Source of the DNA: Rhodopirellula sp.
GTDB lineage: Bacteria > Planctomycetota > Planctomycetia > Pirellulales > Thermoguttaceae
Length of the DNA: 36,324 nt
Reading direction: 5' to 3'
NCBI GenBank assembly: GCA_012728855.1
Contig: JAAYEH010000419.1
Location: 1 to 36,324, forward strand
The position numbers and the translations under genes were made by a program. Each line of letters starts with the position of its first letter. The first letter of the stretch is position 1. Below are positions 1 to 7,154 of the stretch, piece after piece. The notes below the pieces were generated by a model. That model made no database searches and was not told the DNA's origin. It was given only the letters and a program-made list of their open reading frames with translations.

Positions 1-61
1 CCTGTTCACGGTTTCGCGCCTCGCTCTGCCGGAGTCGTTCTTCGAGTTCGGGAATCGTCAT
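1..61 (-). CDS. N-terminal fragment of an unidentified protein running off the window
   Basis: An ATG at 61 on the minus strand opens a frame that stays open to the window edge. It starts MTIPELEERLRQSEARNREQ, a charged, coiled-coil-like N-terminus. Only 20 residues are visible, so no family can be assigned. Leader sequences of this kind occur at the start of some transposases (for example IS66-type) and of other coiled-coil proteins. Its position just past the abrupt end of the kinase receiver domain would fit an inserted element. No clear Shine-Dalgarno sequence precedes the ATG. The gene and the insertion idea are both inference. Confidence 0.3.
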   Translation of the reverse strand, partial: MTIPELEERLRQSEARNREQ

Positions 62-106
62 ACCGGAAAAGCTATCCGATTCCCGATTTGCCACAAAGAC
101 CAGTTT

Positions 107-3007
107 TCAAAATGGACGGATACCTTTCTGCCTGTCTTCTTTCATGGCATGGGCGGTGAGCGCAACGATCGGACCGGCATAATTCATGGAACGGAGTACG
201 GCGGTCGCCTGGTAGCCGTCCATGACCGGCATCTGCATGTCCATCAACACGAGGTCGAAGCGGCGGCCCTCTCGCACGGCTTCGACCACCGTATCCACCG
301 CGACTTTGCCGTTCTCGCAAACCACCACCTCGGCGCCGGCCTTCTTGAGCAGAAATGCGATGAGCCGCTGGTTGTCGGGGCCGTCTTCCACGAGCAGGAT
401 GCGGCAACCTTCAGGCAGCGCGGTCGCCCCATTGGCCGGTGCGTTATTCTCCGCGGCGCAGGTTCGGCCTCCGTCTACGCACTGCAGTTGCCCATGCCGC
501 CCGGCGGCAATACTGAGCCGGAAAGTGCTTCCTTTGCCCGGGGCGCTGGTCACCGCAACGTCGCCGCCGAGGAGTTCGGCCAGCCGCTTGCTGATGGCGA
601 GTCCCAGCCCGCTGCCGCCGAACTTCCGGCTGGTCGACGTATCTCCCTGCGTGAACGGGCGGAACAACGTATCGATATTCGCCCGGGTCATACCGATTCC
701 CGTATCAACGACATCGAAGTGCATTTCCGCCGGATGGTCGCCGGCGGGTTGGAACCGCACGATCAACCGCACCGAGCCGACCTCGGTGAACTTGACGGCG
801 TTGCCCACGAGGTTGATCAGGATCTGCCGGAGCCGAACCGGATCGGTCTCGATCTGCCGTGGCATCGGTCCTGCATACTCCACCACCAAGGGCAGGTTCT
901 TGGCCTGGGCGGGAATCCGCATCAGCTTTTCCACTTCTTCGACCGTTTCGACCACCGAGCATCCGATCCGTTCGACGTGCAGCTTGCCCGCTTCGATCTT
1001 GCTCAAGTCGAGGATTCCGTTGATCAGCGACAACAGGTATTCGCCGTTGCGTCGGATCGTGGTGACGGCCTCGGTCGCCTCGGGGCTATCGACTGATTCG
1101 AGGAGAAGATCGGCGAATCCGAGGATCGCCGTCATGGGAGTGCGAATCTCGTGGCTCATATTCGCCAGGAATTCGCTCTTGGCCTTGGTGGCGGCGTTCG
1201 CGGCATTGCTGAACTCCTCAAGAGCCTGATTGGCCGATTCCAGGGCAGCGGTGTATTGCCTGAGTTCCGTTTCCGCCCGAAGCTGATCCGTGATGTCCTG
1301 CACCGTCTCGATGAAGCCGGCCGGCACTCCGTCGGCGTCTCGGATCGGCAGGGCGCGCAACTTCAGCGAAACCCGTTCGCCGTTGGAGCCGACGCGCTCA
1401 CGGTAAGCTTCGGCCGGACTGCCCTGGCTCATTGCGCGGGCGCCGGGACAGTGCGAACAGGCATCCGTGCCGCCCTCAAAGGCCCGATAACATTTGTCGC
1501 CCACCGCGCCGCAAGGTGAGCCGTTCCGCATGTTGACGATGGCATGATTGGCCATCAGAACCTTGTGGTCCCGGTCGATCAGGGCAATTCCGATATCGAC
1601 GTTGTCCACCAGCGTTCGATACAACTCTTCGCTGTGGCGCAACGCCTGTTCGGCTCGGCTCCTCGCACGCTCCAGCCGCTGGTTTTCCAGGCGCGAGCGG
1701 AGGACGGGAGCCACGTAGTCTGCGACCATCTCCAACATTGCCACGTCAAGTTCGCAAAAGTCTCTCGGAGCATTGGCGACGCCGAACTGGCCGATCAGCT
1801 CGCCACCGAACAGGATCGGTGCGACAAGACAGTTATGCAGCCGGACGTGGCCTTCGGGCACCTCGAGTTCGCCGTTCTGAAAAAGACTCCGCTTTTCCAA
1901 CAACGAGCGCCCCCACAGGCCCGTCCAGTGGCTGCGCGGAAAGATGATGGTTTTGTCGGCGATCCGGCATTTCTCCCATACGCCATGCGTCATCGATGCG
2001 CTGGTGAAGTCGCCCTGCTCGTTGACGTAACCGAAGAAGCCGAAATCGGCCGAAAAGACGTCGAGAACGACGGCAAGCGCATCGGCATAGAGCGTATCGT
2101 CGCCGGAGGAAAGAAAGACCTGTGCGATCCGATTTCGGAGAAGCATTTGGTCCTTGCTCTCGCGGAGGGCTCTTTCCATCGCCTGCCGTTCGGTAATGTC
2201 GCTCACTACGGTGACGAACCCAATCAGATTGCCGTCGGAATCGATCTTGTAATTCCAGTCCAACTGCTGGAGCATCACGCGTCCATCGGCCCTCTGCACC
2301 GGAAAGACATAAGGAAACGGCTCGGGGCGGTTTCTCACCACATGCTCGAAGACCGTCTGTAGTCGCGCCCGCGATGGCTCGTCGGCGATCCAATCCCATA
2401 ACTTCGTCCCGATGATCTCCTCCGGCTCCCGATCCAGCATCCTCGTGTGGGAGGGGGACGTAAAGACGATCGTCCCATGCAGGTTGCACTCGGCGACGCC
2501 GCTGGGGAGCGTGTCGATCAAGGATCGGTAGCGTTGCTCGGCTTGCTGTAGTCCCGATTCGACCTGCCGCCGCTGGTCGAGTTCCCAGCGATAGTCCGCC
2601 GTTTTCCGCTCCACTTCCCGGCGAAGCGTCCGTGACCAGGCTAGAAGGATCACGATAAGCAACACCACCGGCGCTAGAACGCCGGCCGCGACTTTGAGAA
2701 AAAGCCTCCAAGGCACGGGCTGCGTCTCATAGATGCCCAGCCACTTATCGCGCAACTGCTGATACTTGCCCGTCTGCTTGAGAATCGCCAGCCCCTCGGC
2801 CAGCGCACTGGCGAGGTCGGTGTGATCCTGATGCACGGCGTAGCAGTAGGCCGACGGGCAGAGCAGGGGGCCGACGGCCTTGATATTCTCCAAACCGGAA
2901 GCATTTCGTGCCCGCCGGCTCCGTTTTCCGGTCCGAACACGATCGCAAGACGGAGCAGCACCAAGAGGCCGGTTCCGACCCAATGGCTCATCAACTTCCG
3001 AAAACAT
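107..3007 (-). CDS. Hybrid sensor histidine kinase (PAS-GAF-PAS-HisKA-HATPase-REC), truncated at both ends
   Basis: Membrane-bound two-component kinase that would autophosphorylate on His and pass phosphate to its own receiver. Residues about 39-93 match the C-terminal end of a periplasmic solute-binding (SBP_bac_3) sensor, followed by a membrane helix (about 102-124), PAS (155-275), GAF (290-440), a second PAS (460-578) with clustered Cys506, Cys517 and Cys520, HisKA with SEFLANMSHEIRTP (His619), and HATPase with an N-box near 730, DTGIGM and GGSGLGLAISKRL. The receiver (868-961) has its phosphoacceptor in LVLMDMQMP (Asp923). Two oddities stand out: the first 200 or so residues expected of the binding domain are absent, and the receiver stops after TAHAMKEDRQK, before the last strand and the conserved Lys-Pro. 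The start is therefore uncertain. This is probably a decaying gene, although the catalytic core is intact. Confidence 0.85.
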   Translation of the reverse strand: MFSEVDEPLGRNRPLGAAPSCDRVRTGKRSRRARNASGLENIKAVGPLLCPSAYCYAVHQDHTDLASALAEGLAILKQTGKYQQLRDKWLGIYETQPVPWRLFLKVAAGVLAPVVLLIVILLAWSRTLRREVERKTADYRWELDQRRQVESGLQQAEQRYRSLIDTLPSGVAECNLHGTIVFTSPSHTRMLDREPEEIIGTKLWDWIADEPSRARLQTVFEHVVRNRPEPFPYVFPVQRADGRVMLQQLDWNYKIDSDGNLIGFVTVVSDITERQAMERALRESKDQMLLRNRIAQVFLSSGDDTLYADALAVVLDVFSADFGFFGYVNEQGDFTSASMTHGVWEKCRIADKTIIFPRSHWTGLWGRSLLEKRSLFQNGELEVPEGHVRLHNCLVAPILFGGELIGQFGVANAPRDFCELDVAMLEMVADYVAPVLRSRLENQRLERARSRAEQALRHSEELYRTLVDNVDIGIALIDRDHKVLMANHAIVNMRNGSPCGAVGDKCYRAFEGGTDACSHCPGARAMSQGSPAEAYRERVGSNGERVSLKLRALPIRDADGVPAGFIETVQDITDQLRAETELRQYTAALESANQALEEFSNAANAATKAKSEFLANMSHEIRTPMTAILGFADLLLESVDSPEATEAVTTIRRNGEYLLSLINGILDLSKIEAGKLHVERIGCSVVETVEEVEKLMRIPAQAKNLPLVVEYAGPMPRQIETDPVRLRQILINLVGNAVKFTEVGSVRLIVRFQPAGDHPAEMHFDVVDTGIGMTRANIDTLFRPFTQGDTSTSRKFGGSGLGLAISKRLAELLGGDVAVTSAPGKGSTFRLSIAAGRHGQLQCVDGGRTCAAENNAPANGATALPEGCRILLVEDGPDNQRLIAFLLKKAGAEVVVCENGKVAVDTVVEAVREGRRFDLVLMDMQMPVMDGYQATAVLRSMNYAGPIVALTAHAMKEDRQKGIRPF

Positions 3008-3946
3008 CCCTTTGGCATCGCGTCAATCCAATTGGCTGCGTAGCGGCGGGCGCCTGGTCGTTTTGGCCGCCGAAGCGTCCCGGCGGATGTCTCTCAGCAA
3101 AGAACCTCGCCGGGGACATGGAGACCGGAAGCCCTGAATCGACTATAGGTTATCTTGGCAGCGTCTGGCCGTCGCTGGCGTAGGTATGCCAAGAATTGGG
3201 GCACGACGCATCCGCAGCCTACAATTTCCTGGTGCCGGCAGGTGGTAGGTCCGTCTTCTTGGCCGTGACGCGACCGTTCACGAGGTGGTTAGGGCCTGAT
3301 CCATTTCTCAGCGAGTTGGTGAAGATAGGCATCAAAGACGCGAGCGGAAGCGATGGACCTGCCCGCTTTGATTCCTCGGCCACGACGCAGCAATGTTGCA
3401 CCTTGGTTGCCGCCTGGGTGAGGTATTGGCAGAAATTGACCAGCCGGTGCCGCCACTCGGGCGCAAGGGCGATCTTCTCCGTCGCGAACATCAACAACTC
3501 GACGATCAGCACGAGCGTGGCTAGCCCTTCCTTGGCGGGAGGGCCAAGATCGGCTGCAAGAGGTTTCCGGCGGGGGCGATTTCCCGTTCATCGGTACTGC
3601 CATTAGCCGAGAGCAACTTACGCGCATGACCTCCGACGCAAGTCGAACGGAATCAATCGCTTCGCGGCGAGCGTCTCGCCCAAGCCAACAGACGGAAAAG
3701 TCGAGTTGGCTAAAAAGTCCCTTACTCGTGCGCTTCAGCGATGTACGTGCCCTTCCAATTACCTTGCGGCTGCCCAAAAAGTCTCTTGACGATCCGCGCC
3801 GCACCGACGATGATGGTCGCGGACAACTGAACAACCGACCATGGTACTGATGACAATCCCGGGATGACTGTCGTAGCTCGTGCCGGGAAGCGGGAGGGGC
3901 CTTCTTATCATTATCATCTTGATTCCGTACAGGAGAACCCTTAACC
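3008..3946. other. Gene-poor stretch, possible decayed coding sequence
   Basis: No recognisable gene. On the minus strand a frame open between about 3219 and 3587 (GTG at 3512) reads like protein, with a hydrophobic helix LIVELLMFATEKIALAPEW, but it matches no family I know and has no good ribosome site. The sequence upstream of the kinase in this stretch does not supply the missing SBP domain. The last 60 bases are the leader of the beta-helix gene, with an AGGAG about 12 bases before its ATG. Confidence 0.4.
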
Positions 3947-5335
3947 ATGACCATTCGAACCCTCCTCTGCCTTCTTTGGTTCCATTCCGCAGCCTGCGGC
4001 GCCACCTGGTACGTCGACAATCGAACCGGCAGCGACGACAACGGCGGCACCACGCAGCAAACTGCCCTGGCGACGATCGCTCGTGCCGTATCGCTCTCGC
4101 AGACCAGCGACACAATCGTTTTGACCAGTTCCGGCGTCGCCTATCACGAGCCGATCCTGCTGGCCCGGCGCGGCGGATCGCCGCAGAAACCTTTCACGAT
4201 TGAAGGCAACGGCGCCGTCCTTTCCGGCCTGGAAACATTGCCTCCCGAGAAGTGGCAGAAGACCGGCGACGACCTCTACTTCTTCCCGCTCAGCCGCACT
4301 CCCTACGGCCAGCCCTACCTGGCCAGCGGCGGCAATAAGCTTGTCAAGGGCACCGCGCCGGACGCTCTCGCCCCCGAGCAATTCCACTGGGATCGAGAGG
4401 CCGGCATCTACTTCCGGTGCGCTTCCGGAAAGACGCCGGCTTCCTACGATCTCGGCGCGACGCTCCTTACCAGCGGCTTTGCCACTTCCAGCGCGAGCTA
4501 CATCGTCTGCCGGAACCTGGTCTGCGAGTATTTCGCGAACGACGGTTTCAACATGCACGGCGACTGCCGGGGAATCTACCTCGAAAACGTGGTCGCCCGC
4601 CACAACGGCGACGACGGCATCTCCATCCACGAGACCGGCGGCCTGGTCGTGCGAAACGCGCACGTGCATCACAATACGTTCGGCCTGCAGGACGTCAACG
4701 CAGCCCGCTCCTTCTACAATGGCGTCGTGGCGGAACACAACCACGTCGGCGCCAGCTTCCACGGCGGATCCTACAGCCTCGTCGACTGCTGTCTCCGCGA
4801 CAACGCAGCCTGTCAGATCGAGCTGGTGGATGCTTCCCCGCAACACCTCATCGGTTCGGATTATAACCCGATCTGCCGCACGACCCTCTTCGCCGGCAAC
4901 CTGGTCGTCTCCGGCCAGGATAGCCAAACCGGCCTCCGCGTCGGCAGCGGCGCGCGGGCCGTTGTCGAGCACTCAGTCTTCAGCGGGCTCAAGACGGGCA
5001 TCGTGGTGGAGAAAGACGGCCTCTGCCACCTGACGACGAGTGTCATCGCCGCCTGCCTGGGCGCCTTGGCTTCCGATTCGCCCGACGTCTTTCGCGATTA
5101 CAATGTCTACCATCCCGCGCAGATGAAGTGGTTGGGCGTCGATTACGGGCCGGACCAATGGAGTGCGTTTCGCGAACGGGCGTTGCACGACGAGCATTCC
5201 AAGACCGGACCGGTCAACGTCGGAGCAAACGGCGCCGTCGGTTTCCCCGAACGCTCACCCGCCCGAGAAATGGGCAAGCCCGCAGGTCCGACGGCCCCGG
5301 TCATGGAGTTCGCCGAACCGGGAAAGACGCATTGA
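3947..5335 (+). CDS. Secreted right-handed parallel beta-helix protein
   Basis: A 462-residue exported protein. The N-terminus (MTIRTLLCLLWFHSAACGA) is a short signal peptide. The mature protein opens with ATWYVDNRTGSDDNGGTT, typical of the capping strand of secreted beta-helix proteins (DUF1565/pectate-lyase-like fold). The body has repeated short strands spaced about 22 residues, such as GIYLENVVARHNGDDGISI, then GLVVRNAHVHHNTFGLQDV, then NGVVAEHNHVGASF. This fold is common in polysaccharide lyases and glycan-binding proteins, but I cannot identify catalytic residues, so lyase activity is not claimed. ACAGGAGAAC lies upstream of the ATG. The next gene on the same strand is a Tat-exported oxidoreductase 241 bases downstream, so cotranscription is possible. 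Confidence 0.85.
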   Translation: MTIRTLLCLLWFHSAACGATWYVDNRTGSDDNGGTTQQTALATIARAVSLSQTSDTIVLTSSGVAYHEPILLARRGGSPQKPFTIEGNGAVLSGLETLPPEKWQKTGDDLYFFPLSRTPYGQPYLASGGNKLVKGTAPDALAPEQFHWDREAGIYFRCASGKTPASYDLGATLLTSGFATSSASYIVCRNLVCEYFANDGFNMHGDCRGIYLENVVARHNGDDGISIHETGGLVVRNAHVHHNTFGLQDVNAARSFYNGVVAEHNHVGASFHGGSYSLVDCCLRDNAACQIELVDASPQHLIGSDYNPICRTTLFAGNLVVSGQDSQTGLRVGSGARAVVEHSVFSGLKTGIVVEKDGLCHLTTSVIAACLGALASDSPDVFRDYNVYHPAQMKWLGVDYGPDQWSAFRERALHDEHSKTGPVNVGANGAVGFPERSPAREMGKPAGPTAPVMEFAEPGKTH

Positions 5336-5563
5336 GCTGGTCCCTGCCGGGCCTTTGACGCAGCCGAAGTGCCCCCACAAGCATTGACAACCCGGCAACC
5401 ATTCGCTCTGCTGCAAGGGTCACTTGTCCCGTGTAGCCATCGAATGCTCCTCTGGACTCGGGTCGAGAGGTGACGTATCGCTGTGCTTTACGTTCGAATG
5501 CGGCCAGTTGCGTCAGGCTGCCGTCGCGGTGGTCGCGACAACGGCACGGGCCCCGTCAGTTGC

Positions 5564-5571
5564 AGAGGAGG
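5564..5571 (+). promoter_or_regulatory. Ribosome binding site that fixes the oxidoreductase start
   Basis: AGAGGAGG lies five bases before the ATG at 5577. The same frame is open upstream to 5424, but only this ATG has a strong site and puts the twin-arginine signal at residues 15-16, so it is taken as the start. Confidence 0.8.
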
Positions 5572-5576
5572 TTCTC

Positions 5577-6941
5577 ATGGAACGGTTGGATCGAAAGGCA
5601 AACGTCTCCTCGGGCACGCGCCGCGAGTTCCTGCGACTTTCGGGCATGGCGGCGGCCGCCTCGACCTTCAGCGGCGCTGCCATCCCGCACGTCCATGCGG
5701 GCGGGGATAGCGTCATCAAGCTGGCTTTGATCGGCTGCGGCGGGCGCGGCGGCGGGGCCGTCGGCAATGCGCTGTCCGCCCCGGGCGGCCCGGTCAAGCT
5801 CTTCGCAATGGCCGACCTCTTCGCCGACCGCCTCGCCGGTTCCCACAAGGCGCTCTCCAAAGAGTTCGGCGACAAGATCGACGTGCCGCCCGAGCGGCAA
5901 TTCCTCGGCTTCGACGCCTACAAGGCGGCGATCGATTGCCTGGGCCCCGGCGACGTGGCGATGCTCACCGGGTATACCGCGTTTCGACCCACGCACCTCG
6001 ACTATGCCGTCGAGAAAGGGGTCCACGTTTTCATGGAGAAGCCATTCGCGCCCGACCCCGTCGGCGTGCGCCAAGTGATCCAGGCCGGCGAGATCGCCCG
6101 GCAGAAAAACCTCAAGATCGCGGCCGGGCTGATGTGGCGGCACTCCAATGCGCGGCAGGCGCTGATCCAGAAGATCCGCGACGGCGAGATGGGCCAAATC
6201 CAGCTCATGCGAGCGTACCGCATGGAGTCCGGCTACCGCATGGGCCCGCGGAAGCCGGCCAAGAACGAACTGCTCGATCAGCTCCGCATCCGCTGGGCCT
6301 TTCTCTGGGCCTTGTCGGGTATTCTCATCGAGCTGATGGTCCACCAGATCGACGAGTGCTGTTGGATCAAGGACGCCTGGCCCACGGAGGCGCACGGTAT
6401 CGGTGGTCGGGCCCCCAACAGTCCCGAGTGCGGTCAGAACCTCGACAACTACGCGATCGAATACACGTTTGCCGACGGTACGAAGGCACTGGTCAATGGG
6501 CGTTACCTTCCCAATTGCCACAACAAGTTTGCCACTTACGTTCACGGCACGAAGTGCGCCGCCCAGTTTTGCGTGTGGGGCGCGTCGCCGATCCACACCT
6601 GGACGTACAGGGACCAGCGGATTGCCGACGACAATATCGCCTGGAAGTCGGAGCCCGAAGTGAATCCCTGGCAAGTGGAATGGAACGTGCTCTTGGATGC
6701 GATCCGCCACGACCGCCCTCACAACGAGGCGCAGCGCGCGGCCTACGCAGACCTGGCGTCGATCATGGGGCGAGCCGCGGTCCACTCCGGAAAGGTGATT
6801 ACCTGGAAGGAAGCGATCGCCTCGAACTTCCAGTTCTGCCCGAATGTTGCCGGCCTCACCGCCGACAGCCCCGCGCCGGTCCACGCCGACGAACAGGGCC
6901 GCTACCCGGCGCCGGTCCCCGGCGCGTGGACGGAGATCTGA
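5577..6941 (+). CDS. Tat-exported Gfo/Idh/MocA family oxidoreductase
   Basis: NAD(P)-dependent sugar or polyol oxidoreductase of the glucose-fructose oxidoreductase/inositol dehydrogenase family, 454 residues. The N-terminus carries a twin-arginine signal (TRREFLRLSG, then an Ala-rich stretch), so the folded cofactor-loaded enzyme should be exported. The Rossmann fold starts at about residue 47 with LALIGCGGRGGGAV. The family EKP motif is present (FMEKPFAPD, 154-156), and a candidate catalytic His-Asp pair lies in VHQIDECCW (His256, Asp259). The protein ends GRYPAPVPGAWTEI, nearly the same as its paralogue at 11722-13095. The family acts on glucose, inositol and other sugars; the substrate here is unknown. 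It follows a beta-helix protein on the same strand. Confidence 0.92.
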   Translation: MERLDRKANVSSGTRREFLRLSGMAAAASTFSGAAIPHVHAGGDSVIKLALIGCGGRGGGAVGNALSAPGGPVKLFAMADLFADRLAGSHKALSKEFGDKIDVPPERQFLGFDAYKAAIDCLGPGDVAMLTGYTAFRPTHLDYAVEKGVHVFMEKPFAPDPVGVRQVIQAGEIARQKNLKIAAGLMWRHSNARQALIQKIRDGEMGQIQLMRAYRMESGYRMGPRKPAKNELLDQLRIRWAFLWALSGILIELMVHQIDECCWIKDAWPTEAHGIGGRAPNSPECGQNLDNYAIEYTFADGTKALVNGRYLPNCHNKFATYVHGTKCAAQFCVWGASPIHTWTYRDQRIADDNIAWKSEPEVNPWQVEWNVLLDAIRHDRPHNEAQRAAYADLASIMGRAAVHSGKVITWKEAIASNFQFCPNVAGLTADSPAPVHADEQGRYPAPVPGAWTEI

Positions 6942-7006
6942 GCGATCGGGCGGTTCGGATCGGGGAATGAATGACTGTCGTACTTGCTGGTTCTGGCGGG
7001 GCCGAG

Positions 7007-7101
7007 GGGGTCGGGAGTCTTTTTTTCGTGTCGGCCGGGCGACGCTTTTGTGTATGGATGGACGCTTTTCCGGCCGACACGAAAAAAAGACTCCCGACCC
7101 C
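7007..7101. repeat. Perfect 32-bp inverted repeat between convergent genes
   Basis: The left arm (7007-7038) begins GGGGTCGGGAGTC and ends GTCGGCCGG. The right arm (7070-7101) is its exact reverse complement. Each arm includes a run of seven T or seven A. The 31-base loop holds a 9-base direct repeat, GACGCTTTT, at 7041 and 7061. It lies between the stop at 6941 (plus) and the stop at 7155 (minus), so as RNA it could end transcription from both sides. The arm length and internal structure look more like a small mobile palindrome (REPIN or MITE) than a standard terminator. Confidence 0.85.
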
Positions 7102-7154
7102 TTCCTAAACCGTAAACCTGGATTCCGCTCGCGCCGGCGCCGTTCAGGCGATAC

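Noticed and set aside
149..2362. Long plus-strand open frames opposite the first kinase
   Set aside because: They are antisense to well-supported kinase domains, have His/Arg-rich composition and no ribosome sites; they result from high GC content.
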